A stretch of 29,916 bases of DNA from Ophioceras dolichostomum. Taxonomy: Eukaryota; Ascomycota; Sordariomycetes; Magnaporthales; Ophioceraceae. Each line of letters opens with the position of its first letter. Position 1 is the stretch's first letter. A program made the translations under genes and the position numbers. This document shows positions 10,015 through 20,337 of the stretch, piece after piece. The notes beneath the pieces are model-generated. The model worked only from the letters and a program-made list of their open reading frames with translations, was not told where the DNA came from and ran no database searches. Where the stretch lies: contig PYST01000424.1 of the NCBI GenBank assembly GCA_003049485.1, positions 1 through 29,916 on the forward strand, given 5' to 3'.

Positions 10015-11680
10015 TCAAGCCCTAGTAGTCATCTTCTTCGTCGACTTCCTCTGCTGCTTCTCTCGCTCCTTCTCCAGGTACTTCTTCTGCGCCTTCGCGT
10101 CCAACGCGTTGAGCTCCGCGTCCCGCTTCGCCTTCTTCGCCTTCTCCCGCTCGGCCGCGCGCTCCTCCGCCTGGGCTTCGTCTCCGGCCTTCTGGATCTG
10201 TCGAATCGCCTCGTCGCGGACGGCCTTCACCTTCCGCAGGACCTCGGGCCGGAACCGGGCGGACGCCACGAGCTGGTCCGGCAGGCGGACGAAGTACGCG
10301 AAGATGGGCAACAAGGACGAATAATCGTTGTCGCTGGGCAGGCGGTACTTGAGGAGGATGCGCTTCTTGGGCGTCGTCTCCTCGAGGCTGTGGGAAACGC
10401 AAGGAGGACGGTCGGTGCGTTGGTTGTTAGTTGGTCATCGCAAGCAGTAGTAGGCAAGAAGAACGTCTTGGAGTTTTTGATGCTCAGGTAGGTAAGGTAG
10501 GTAGGTACTCACGTAGTGGGCTTCTCGGTGGGCTGGTCAGAGATGATAAGGTAGTCAAGCTGATCGCCCGCCTCCTTAGCGGCCTCGATCAGCTGGGGCG
10601 TGAGCAGCGCCTCGGTGATCTCGGCGCTCTCGCTCATGACGGTCAGCCAGTTCGGCAGCTTCGGGTGGTCCTTGGTGAAGGTGATGGACACATCGTAGCG
10701 CTCCTCGCGCAGCTGCTTCATGCGGTCCTTGTTGACGAGAGCCCACACGAAGTTATCGTATCCGCTCTTCGCGTCCTTGGCCGCCCTCAGCTCGGCGGCG
10801 CCTGGCAGGGAGGGCACCACCAGGGACTCCCTCCCGTCGAAGGGGTACAAGGTGGCGTGCAGGTTGTCCTCGGGCGCGGGGAGCGACTCGAACAGGAGGC
10901 TCATCAGCCACTCGGGCACGCTGACCATCGGGTTGAACCGCTTGATCAGCGTCAGCTTCACGTCCACGAAGGCGACGTTCTGGCGACCCGTGGCGTAGGT
11001 CGCGTACTCGAACAGGGACGACTCCCTGAGGATCGAGTCGCCCTTCGCCTCGTTCGCGCCCGCAAGCGCGGCCACCAGCTCCTCGCCTTCCTTGTCGGCC
11101 ACGACGCTCCTGGGCACGCCCCCGAACCCGACGAGGGCGAACTCTGAATTGAGGGTCGAGGCGTGCGCCCGGATCCACCGCCGTGCCTTGCTGCGGTTCA
11201 TCGTCGAGCCGATGATGTGGAGCGCCATCACGAACACGATCGAGAGCAGTATGTAGCCCTCCAGCTTGAACTCGCTCAGCGAGTGCCGCTCGTGCACGTT
11301 GTACCATTTCGTGTAGGGGACGCCCGTCGGAGCCGGCCCTCCGAGGGTGGCGCCGCCCTTGACGGGGGTGAAGGGGACGGGGGATGGGTCTGGCACATCT
11401 GCGAAGTCGGCGAAGTCTGCGTGTGTCGTTGTTCCGGAAAGAGAGTGAGAGAGAGAAGAGTCAGCAAAGCAGCAGCAAACAACAACAATGCGAATGCGAA
11501 GCGCCAATGCACCGCCCCTCGACAGAGATGCGCCCGACACAGGCGGCTAGCTACGCGGGCTTCAGTTCGCTATAGCTTTGGGTAGGCATTCAAAAAAAAC
11601 GCACCAGAATCCGCAGATGGCACTGGAGTCTGGGACGACTTCGCGCCACCTCCGAAGAGGTTCTTCACAACTTCAGCCAT
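10015..11680 (-). CDS. CCDC47-like ER membrane protein (DUF1682)
   Basis: Three exons on the minus strand: 11680-11605, 11416-10513 and 10387-10015, giving 450 residues. Introns are GTGCGT..GCAG (188 bases) and GTGAGT..ACAG (125 bases), and both restore the frame exactly. The N-terminus is short and flexible (1-65). A single membrane segment spans about 77-97 (LEGYILLSIVFVMALHIIG), followed by basic SKARRW and a long soluble domain containing LVGFGG and FVDVKLTLIKRFNPM. The last 75 residues are a highly charged Lys/Glu/Arg coiled coil ending KKMTTRA. Family knowledge: animal CCDC47 is an ER Ca-binding protein and a partner of Asterix in the PAT complex, which helps insert multi-pass membrane proteins. 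The fungal role is inferred. No cleavable signal peptide is evident, unlike the animal proteins. It shares a 497-base divergent promoter region with the haspin gene. Confidence 0.92.
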
Positions 11681-12177
11681 GATAGGCTATTCTGTCCTTC
11701 CCTTTGTCCTGTCCTCCTCCAGGTGCAGGAAAGGAAGGATTCGGGGGGCGAGGGATTTGTGAGGAAACTCGGGCCCTCGCTCGATGATGAGCTTGAGATC
11801 GATTTTTCCAACGATCCCAAGGCGACTTTTGGAGCTTCCCAAACTGGACGCAATTGTCTGTGCGAGGAGGATCGCCCAGAAATGACAGAGTGGGGTCCGG
11901 CGCGGAGAGTGTAGCTTTGCTTGGCGGCACGTGCAGTCACCGTGTCGCTTGTGGTTGCCCCTGGCAACGAGGAGCTGGGCAACTAAACCCTGTAATTGGC
12001 GATCGCCTCAAATTCAAGTTCACAGTCATTATCATCAGAAATGACATGAGCAGGTTAAAACAAGTTCGAAAGTGGTATATATCAAATGACGCAAGGAAAG
12101 AGATTTTTATGAAAAAGATTTAGAGAGGTATCAACTAGTTATCTCTCAAGGGAACGACCGCCGCTTCTTCGCTTGCG
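11681..12177. promoter_or_regulatory. divergent promoter region between CCDC47-like gene and haspin gene
   Basis: The two start codons face away from each other across 497 bases, so both promoters must lie here unless leaders overlap. A TATATA-like element (GGTATATATC) sits at about 12073-12082, roughly 100 bases upstream of the haspin ATG. No gene was seen, and the open frames are short and featureless. Confidence 0.55.
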
Positions 12178-14136
12178 ATGCCTCGATCGGCCGCCACTGC
12201 TGGGAGGACGTACGGGACGCGAGCCCGAAAATCGAGGGCGTGCGTCCAGGTGGAATCTCAGCAGAATGGCGATGGCCAGTCGAGTGTTGCAGCGATCGCG
12301 GCAGCTTGTGACTCGGAGGATGAGGTCACAAAGCTGGCGGATCGCATCAGCACCGTCCGCCTCGAGGACAGGTCGACGCCGGAAGCACCACCAGAGCATA
12401 CCGAGGAGGAGGCTCAGCCAGCGAGGAGGCGGGAGGCCACTGCCGCAGAGAGCAAGCTACCGTCAGGGGAGGAGCCCCCTCATCCGACTAGCCCACGACG
12501 ACAAGGCCTCCGCGTCTTGACATGGGCCGACGTCTGCCCCCCCGGCGACCGCATCGAGAAGATCGCGGAGGCGTCGTACGCGGAGGTGTACCGCGTCAGC
12601 AACGAGCGCGGCACGAGCATCATCAAGGTGATCCGGCTCGAGTCGCCCATCAAGCCGCAAACGAAGGCGCAGGAGCGGTCGGGGCTCGTGGACGAGGAGC
12701 CGCACCGGGAGGACGACCTGATCGGGGAGATCCGCATCTCGGAGTGGCTGGCCGACATACCGGGCTTCGTCGTGTACAAGGAGCGGTATATCGTCAAGGG
12801 CAGGGCGACGAAGGGCCTGCTGGACACGCACCAGACCTTCCACCGGAGGATGAAGAGGAAGGAGCCAGACAGGCTGCAGTTCTACCCGTCGCCCAGCCGG
12901 TACCTGCACGAGACGGAGTTCCTGGTCATCGAGCTGGGCGACGCGGGGACGTCCCTGGAGGATTTCGAGCTCAGCTCTACGAGCCAGCTGTGGGACATCT
13001 TTATGCTGGTGGCTATTGCTCTTGCGAGGGCAGAGTTCCAGATCGGCTTCGAGGTGAGCAAGCAAGACATCAAGCAAGCACTTTGCCGGAGTGCGGTATC
13101 TGGGCTTCTGTGTAGTACTACGAACAAGAAACATGGCATGATAGACAGACAGCAAACACTAACACAACTCTCCTCCTTTTTTTTTTCTCTCTCTCTCTCC
13201 CTTTCTTAGCATCGCGACCTCCACGAAGGCAACCTCTGCGTGCGCCAAGTGCGCCCATCGAGTGAGGAGCCCGTCGACGTCAGCAAAAAGGGGTCCTTGG
13301 AAGAGTGGGAGCGCGGCAGCAGCAGTACACCATTCGGCCGGTCCGGTCTAGACATCACGATCCTAGACTACGGCCTCTCCCGCGCCGACGACCCTTCCGC
13401 CCTCGACGGTGACGGCGACAGCAATAGCACCGAAACAGCAGCACCACCACCACCAATAGCCTACGACCTCGAAAAGGACCTGAGCCTCTTCACATCCACG
13501 CACGCGCCCCAATGCGCCATCTACCGACGTATGCGCTCCTTCCTCATCAAAGGGGACCGCGTGCACCTCCCGCCCGAATCGCACACGACCCCTTACCCCT
13601 TCTACGAATTTGTCTCTTCCTCATCCTCTCCCGACGCCTCCTCCATCTCCTCCGGCAGCTTCTGCAGCAGCAGCTGCAGCAGCGCAGCTGAAAAAGAACG
13701 AATCTCCTGGTCGGACTACAACCCCTACACCAACGTCCTCTGGCTCTCCTACATCTACACCTACCTCACCATGCACTTTGGTGGTGAAAGGAGGGGGGAG
13801 TTGGCGCGGTTCAAGCGCGAGACCCGCGAGCTGTGGCTGCACCTCGACCCGGACGCTGATCCTCATGTGCTGTCGTTCGCGAGCGCGACGGACGTGGTCA
13901 GGTTCGCGGTCGAGTCTGGGTGGGTTACGGAGGGGCAGCTGCTGGCTGCTGGGTCTGTGGAGGGTGGTGTCGGCTACGGCTATGATGATGGCGAGGAGAA
14001 TGGGGATGTGGATGGGTATAGCAGGGGAGAGAACTCGTTTGAGGAGAGCGTGCTGAGCATTGTTGAGGCGCATATTGTGGAGAGGGATGAGGGGAAGCTG
14101 AGGAGGTCGCCTAGGCGGCGGCAGCAGCAGCATTAG
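12178..14136 (+). CDS. hrk1: haspin-type atypical protein kinase
   Basis: Two exons: 12178-13053 and 13210-14136 (600 residues). The phase-0 intron starts GTGAGC and ends in a long pyrimidine tract and TTAG. Residues 1-110 are a charged, probably disordered tail. The kinase domain starts near LTWADVCPPGD. The nucleotide loop region is KIAEASYAEVYRV (128-140), the ATP lysine is K150 (IIKVIRL), the helix-C glutamate is probably E184 (GEIRISEWLADIPGF), and a hinge-like LVIELGDAGTSLEDFEL lies near 249-265. The catalytic loop HRDLHEGN is at 293-300, the first codons after the intron. The metal-binding motif is DYG at 345-347, where haspins characteristically have DYT. Family knowledge: haspin phosphorylates histone H3 Thr3 and recruits the chromosomal passenger complex to centromeres. 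The C-lobe carries Ser-rich and acidic Gly-rich low-complexity insertions (about 420-450 and 540-570). It appears intact and nuclear. Confidence 0.93.
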
Positions 14137-14740
14137 AGGGTGCGTGTTCGTGGGTGCGGAGCACGCATTCGCTTCTCTCCATCCCGGGGCTGCGCTCCTG
14201 CTTCTACGGCCTGACTTACCCCTCATCAGTTGTGTTGCTGATTTCATTTTGCATACCTAAGTACATTTCAAGATAAACCCGTACAAGCGAAGGGGGATCA
14301 TAAACATAAGCACTTAGGTACCCAGGTAGTTGGTTGGATGCATTGGGATACCTCCTTTTAGGCCTGCGTTGGAAATATTGGATTCCATCAGATAGAAAGA
14401 AGATTTAATTATTGTTTTTGGCTGGGCAAAGGTAGTTGCTTACCTTGCATGCCTGAGATCTAATATCACAACAAATCAGTTTTGAAGCAAGGCGGTCTCT
14501 TTGCTTATTGTAGCATGTCCCTTGCAACTTTTCACAGACCAGTCTCCCTTCATATTTCTCATTCCTGTCCCACCGCGCTCGCTCGTAACTTTTTTTCCCC
14601 CTTCAGGACGACGTTCCCAACTCGAGAGGTTGGCGTTACGCGAGCCCTCTCAGCCGTCCGTCCGTCCCTACCCGCGTTCCATCCATCCCCTCCCACTCTC
14701 GGAACCTCACGAAGCGAGACACGGCTCGGAAGAGGACGGC

Positions 14741-14780
<40 letters not shown>
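14741..14780. repeat. CCAG tetranucleotide microsatellite (10 units)
   Basis: Ten perfect CCAG units, followed by two CCGG units and one more CCAG to 14792. It lies about 600 bases downstream of the haspin stop in noncoding DNA. Frames through it read as Gln-Pro-Ala-Ser repeats and should not be taken as genes. Confidence 0.95.
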
Positions 14781-14782
<2 letters not shown>

Positions 14783-17700
14783 GGCCGGCCAGTCCCTAAG
14801 CTGCACACATAGCTACCAGCTAGCGTAGAAGCGGCACGGACATTCCCGCACGACGCATTCCCTAGCTGTTTCAAAGCCTGCCATCCCGCCCGCCCTTCGC
14901 GTCGCACACACGTGACGGATGGATAGACGGGCTAGAGCCAGATAGAACCGACCTCATCAGTGCCTCCCTCACTTCAGCTCCTCCCTTTCATTCCTTGTCG
15001 TGTAACAGCTCTCCACTTATTTCATCAACCTACCTTTCCTACCACCAAAGCCTCCAGTCTTCTTCCCTTCCCCCTTCCTTCTGTCCCGTCCCGCCCGGTC
15101 TCAATAAAACGAAACCGGAGGTGCAAAAAAAGGGAGGACGTGGGTGGCAGCAGCAGCAGGTTCAGGTCGGTACGTAGGTAGGTAGGTATGTCAGGTAGTA
15201 TCACGCCACGCCAAGCTGCAGTGCGACGGTATTTGTTAGTTTGTCGATTCCAGCAAAAATGTATGTAGACATCTCTGCATGCGCCTGTCTGTCTGTTTTG
15301 TCGGCTGCCAATGTTTTATTTTTGGGAAAATAGGGGACTGAATCCACATCGCGGGGACCCTTATGTCTTGTCACTGTTATGTATGAGCGGACGGGGGGTT
15401 TCTTTTGCGTGTGGATGTGGCTCTGTTCGCTGTGATGAAATGGGGAGCTGCTCTTGGCTCTTGATGTCGCTCCCTTTTCAAAGGGGATCGGGGAGAGCAC
15501 GGGAGGAGCTTTGGAATGATGGGTTCTTCAGTTGGACGTCTGATTCCTAATGTCTCTTTTCCCATAGAATGAACGAGTTTGTGACTGACTTGAGAACCTT
15601 CCGGATGGTGCGAGGTGGGGTGAGGAGGAGTGTTGCCATGTGTCTTCGGGTTGTGGCCATGTGAAGATAGGCCTTCGTTGTTGATTCCAGAGAGTCCGAG
15701 GTTCCGATCAGCATGGTCCCTTTCCTCCCAAAAAGCGGGCACCAAATAGCTCCCCTATATGTGGGCTGCATGTGGTATGCGAGAAAGCCATGCCTCAAGC
15801 TGCAAGAGATGGGCTGCCATCACATATTGTACTTGTATATACCGTCGACGAATCACCAGTAATCAAAGTCGGCTGACCATCCTGCCATTTCGCCTTACCA
15901 CCCACCCACCCACCAGCCCAATCGATCCACGGACTAACATGGCTTTGGTGTGGTTTGGTTGGAAGGATTGCTCGAGAGATGAACCTCAGAAACACTCACC
16001 GTGGTTCGGCGAGCGCCACGTTCCTCCTGACTTGCTCGCCTCGTACATCAGTCCCATGACCACGGTGACAGGATCTCTGCATGATGGTGTTGCTTGCTGT
16101 TGCTGACTGCATCCTACGTACATACAGAATATGTATCGAACCTCGTACGTAGCAGCAGGCAGGTTGGCGTTGGCTCGCTATTCGACAAAGAGGCAGACTA
16201 GTAGGTACCTAGCTGGCGGATGAACGGTAGGTGGCGTTTAGCTCGGTGGCCCAGGACAGGTGGATGTAAGTCAGGGGTTCTTCTTCTCTAGGAAGGGGTG
16301 GCTGGTCTGGGCGGCGGCACAGTGAAGAAAGAATGAGGGGAAGAGAGGGGCCAGCCAGGGCCATATGATGATATGTCAGGTCGTGAGGCATCATCCCCGT
16401 CTCATTGGCCCTCACCGACTATTGCTGCTTCGAAATCGGACACGCGTGGATGGTGCTGTCTGCTGTCTCTCCTTGGCGGAACATCCTATGGTCTGGCGTT
16501 TGGAATAAGGGTGATATTCTCTCTCACTCGGCTTCGGTTGCCCTGATGAATGAATGGATGTCCTGATGCTGCGGTTCTCCTCTGCCCATTTGGATGAACA
16601 TGCTGCAGGTGCAGGCAGGCTTGATCTGCATTGCATGGCTTTCTTTCCCGTCCTGCGCGCAAGTAGTCGGTATTTGGTGTTATAGGTGGCATTGGCAGTC
16701 AAGAAGGGGAGATGTGGACAGCAAAAAAAGTAAAGAGAAGCAAGTCTAGGCTATTCCACATTTCTTGGCTCTGCTTGGCTGCTCGGCTTCCGCGGTTCCT
16801 CAATGTGATGTCGAGCCCCAGTTGCCAACGGCATCAAGTACGTTGTAATCAGGACGACGCAACGCAATATAATACGTATGTCCATCACAATGGGGAGATC
16901 CCAAGGAAGAACCCGGTTCGCCATGCAAAAAAGAGGCGAGTTCTTTGGCTCGAGTAAGGCGAGCAAGGCTCTGGCAAGCTCTTGGCAGGTCGAGGAAGCA
17001 GGGGTGGAAGGGTGTTCGCCATGTCGGCCATGTTGCTATCACAGCAAAAATAGCATGTGGAGAATTTGCTCGGTTTCTTGGCCCGGAGTGATTGGTGCAG
17101 CCCTTCAAAAAGGTCGACCGCCCAGCGGCATTCCCCTCGCGAACCCTTGTCGAAACTTCGGCACCCGCCTCGGAGGTAATTGCGGCGACTTACAACATTG
17201 AACCTTGCAACGACGCACGACCCACGCAGAAAGGAAAGAAAGATTCCAGGTTCCATCTCGTTCTCTCCTCCCCTCTCCATCTCCTCTCTTTGCTCTGCTC
17301 TCCTCACTTCAAAAGAGAGCTCACAGTTACACAGTCAATCCGGCATGGACCTTCCCTCCTTCGACAACGATCGCGAGCTGTTCAACCAAGTTCCTTCCCA
17401 CCCAAAAATGAGGGGAAGTCGCCCGGACTCCAACCAGGCGACCCCATCCGATCGGTTTGTATTTCTCCGCCGGGATGACCCCCGGTGCCGACTGTGTGCA
17501 CATCTTTGATGCATTCTGGAGTTAAAAGGATGTGGATGGGCATGCAGAAGAGAAAAGAGAATCGAGAAAGGCGGTCGCGGGGTTTCTGTCTGACCGCGTC
17601 GCAATCCTGCCCACATCATTGCATCATTGAAGCATCCAGAAAGCAACTCGGCTCGGGTCCGCGGGCTCTACAGTCAGCTTATTATCTGGAGATTTGCAAC

Positions 17701-19380
17701 CTATGACTTGCCAGGAAATGCCAACGTCCTCCGGCCGTTCCATGGGCGGCACAACCCTCTCTCTCTCTCGACACGTTGCTGCTCCGATATTGAAGGTTAA
17801 CCGGCCATCCATACAGAGAGTCCATCACTTCTCTGGATGCGCCAACGAGGCGAGGCGGCGAGTCCAACCCCTCCCATCCTTGTGCCACGTCCGAACGCGA
17901 ATGGTTTGTTTCTTTCCCTTCTCTTTTTTCATCACCTTGCCCTCGATTTCCTGCAAACGCCGGTCAATAAGATCAATCAGAATGGGCATGGGCAACCCGG
18001 AGATATCACCCATTCAGGCCAAGCTCCTCGAGGATGAGTGATGAGGGTTAGTGGGCGGGTGGTGGACGCCGATCCCGATCACCCACGAGAACTTCGTCCA
18101 AACTCTTTCCGCATTCCACTCTCCGCTTTTTTCGTGGCCTCATCACATTGGCGGAGAGCTTGTCCGGCCACCCTGCCCTGATCCCGGTCTCCCGCAACAG
18201 TGAGAAAGAGAAACTCAAGTGAGCTTGTGAGATGCGAAATTCACATTGTGGGCCCTCCATCTCTGGGCTCGACGACTGTTGTTGGGAGGGCCCCTACCCC
18301 CAAGCGGCCCCCTGGCCCCTCCATGCCGGTAATCACCTCGGGCCTCCGCTCTTCCCACGCCTCCCCGCCGCCGGGGATCGACCACGGATGGATGCTTGAG
18401 GTATGGCCTGCCCTCTTGCCCACCTGCCCTCGTCTGCTTGCTGGGCATCAGCATCAACTACCCACAACAGAGTGACAATGAGGTCGTAACGTACCACAAA
18501 TTTCCCCCCTCCTTCCCACCGAGCTGCTGCTTCCTTTCCTTGTCAAAAGCCGGTGCCAATTCTCTGGGCTTCCCACAAATAGAAACAACAGAACGCCCGT
18601 CGTGGTGGATCTTCAGTAGGGCGGCGAACTTGCTTGCTTCCACCTGCGCGTCTCGTCACGCCAAGGAGAAAGACGACTCCTCTCACAGATGAGGGATAAA
18701 ACAATCTGCGAATTGTTTGTTTTCTTACTAGACATCCGAACGGCCTCGAGGCACGCAGCTTCCCAAGCTTGCATCTCTCCATATCTTCATTAGGGGGAGG
18801 ATCTTGGACTACACAGTCCGTTCTTCCATAGGCTGCTGGGCCGTTGCTCTGTTATTGGGGCTCTCCCTCCAATCACGGTGGCCCATTCTGCCATCTCGTC
18901 TGTGTCGGGGACATATTACGTCCTTACTTGCTCTGCGTTTGATCATACATCCAAGCTGTACGCTCTGCGATGTGTCGTCGGCCCTTTGCGTTTTCGGGGT
19001 GTGCCTCTGGTCGAACAAGGCACATCCCTGACTCCCTGACTCCCCAATGCCTACCCTCCAAATTTGAAGAAGGCCAGCACCTTATTGGGGATGCCTTACA
19101 TACAGCAGAAATATCACTCTCGTTCTTGGGTGCCAGTCTGTGCCTGCCAACCTGCGTGTGCCTGCCCTTCCTCCCCTCTCTGACCTCCCTGCCCGCCATG
19201 CTCTGCCAGCTTCGCCCAACCACCTTTGACCTATTTGACACCGCTGTATCTACATCATGCATGCGTCCTCGTCCTCGTCCTACCCTCCGCAATTATACGA
19301 GACCCACCACCAGCACTTCACTTTTTCAATAATCTCGTCCTGCAGGTCTTGGTGTCACCGAACAACACGACCCCAATGAG

Positions 19381-19412
19381 AGTTCCAGAGTTCCAGAGTT
19401 CCAGAGCTCTAG
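19381..19412. repeat. 8-bp tandem repeat (AGTTCCAG)
   Basis: Three perfect AGTTCCAG copies (19381-19404) and a fourth degenerate copy (AGCTCTAG). It lies about 0.9 kb upstream of the catalase start. No known binding-site identity is assigned. Confidence 0.85.
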
Positions 19413-20031
19413 AGCCACGGAGGACCCCCGTGGTGATGACCCATCACGGGGCCAGCACAGAAGAGAGAGGGACGTGCCACGACTGCCCACCCACGAGAGA
19501 GAAAGAGGACTTGCCTCGGGCAAATAGAAGGCGGCGTATTGGTCAACCCATGACGTGATCTGAGAGGGGGAGCTCGAAGGGTCGTCTCTCTCGCTCTTCC
19601 TGGACTTCCCGGACGTGATATTAGATGCGAGACGTACGTGCCAAGGGTGGGCTGCCCGCCTTGTCAGAATGAACCAGGCGGTGGGTGATCCGTGGGCGCT
19701 CCGCTCACCAGTCACACTCTGACGGGCGACGCGCCTAGGTATCTTTTTCGTTTTTCCTCTTGTTTCTCTTTCTTGATCACTATTTTGATCCCAGCCCAGA
19801 CAGGCCATGCCTCTTTCTTCTTGCCGGTGGAGTAGCCATCTTGATTTTTGGAAGATATCATTGGTTGTGCGCGAAAAGTATATTCACCACTTGACCGGAC
19901 GTCTTCCACCTTCCCCTCCCCCTCCCCGTCATGTGGAGTACCCAGGGGAAAAGAAAAGAGGGAGAAGAAAGGGAGGGAGGTATTCACTCAACTTCCCGTT
20001 TGGAACAAGCACAAGGAAAACCCGGATGTGA

Positions 20032-20036
20032 CCAAT
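20032..20036 (+). promoter_or_regulatory. CCAAT box upstream of catalase
   Basis: GACCAATCA sits about 60 bases upstream of the TATAAA at 20095. Family knowledge: the fungal CCAAT-binding complex (HapB/C/E) takes part in redox regulation of antioxidant genes, including catalases. That it acts here is inference from motif and position. Confidence 0.5.
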
Positions 20037-20094
20037 CATAAACAATATAAACACTGCAGATGAAGCTCTGGTAAACGGGCGGCTACCTGCTGCG

Positions 20095-20100
20095 TATAAA
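20095..20100 (+). promoter_or_regulatory. TATA box of catalase
   Basis: TATAAA in the context GCGTATAAAGAGG, 227 bases upstream of the catalase ATG, with a CCAAT box just upstream and a C/T-rich leader downstream. It is a good match to a regulated fungal core promoter. Confidence 0.6.
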
Positions 20101-20124
20101 GAGGACAGTGGTAGCTGCCCTCTC

Positions 20125-20337
20125 ATGTCCTCGCTCGCCCACTCGAGGTCCTTGAGCACGCTCGGCTGGCACACATTCAACGCAGCCTTCCTGCTGTCTC
20201 CCGTCCGAGTAGTCTTTTCAGGGCCGACTTCCCTCCCCAACTCCACCTCCATCCTTCTCTTGCTGCTGCGTGCCTCCTTTCTGTCATTGCCGACCTTAAT
20301 AAACAGGGGCACCGTAGAGGCATGTCTCCCTCCTTGA
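20125..20337 (+). promoter_or_regulatory. candidate upstream ORF overlapping the catalase start codon
   Basis: An ATG 30 bases after the TATA box opens a 70-codon frame that runs through the leader and stops at 20335-20337, 16 bases into the catalase coding sequence and out of frame with it. If transcription starts before 20125, ribosomes initiating here would bypass the catalase start. The upstream ATG has a weak context (C at -3), while the catalase ATG has a purine at -3, so leaky scanning is plausible. Whether it is transcribed depends on the true start site. Confidence 0.35.

Larger units (their letters stand above)
14137..20321. other. 6.2 kb region without a recognisable gene
   Basis: By far the largest gap in the window. 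Frames on both strands are short, overlapping and without domains, and I could not chain them by splice sites into a protein-like product. It contains a CCAG repeat (14741-14780), GTAGGTA repeats near 15174-15187, an inverted-looking TAGGTACCTAG near 16201-16211, and an eight-base tandem repeat (19381-19412). At about 17240-17344 a pyrimidine-rich leader is followed by an ATG and 54 codons (17345-17509). The last few hundred bases form the catalase promoter. Possible contents are a long noncoding transcript, a large stress-responsive regulatory region or a decayed gene; the sequence alone does not choose between them. Confidence 0.5.

Noticed and set aside
14482..14812. Plus-strand frames reading through the CCAG repeat
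   Set aside because: The protein-like length is produced by the microsatellite (Ser-Gln-Pro-Ala repeats). No homology or start context supports a gene.
17825..18013. Minus-strand frame beginning MGDISGLPMPILIDLIDRR
   Set aside because: The peptide looks superficially coding, but it is only 62 codons, has no convincing flanking exon, and upstream frames contain stops.
19326..19808. Minus-strand 160-codon frame upstream of the catalase
   Set aside because: It runs through the eight-base tandem repeat and shows no domain; composition is like neighbouring noncoding DNA.
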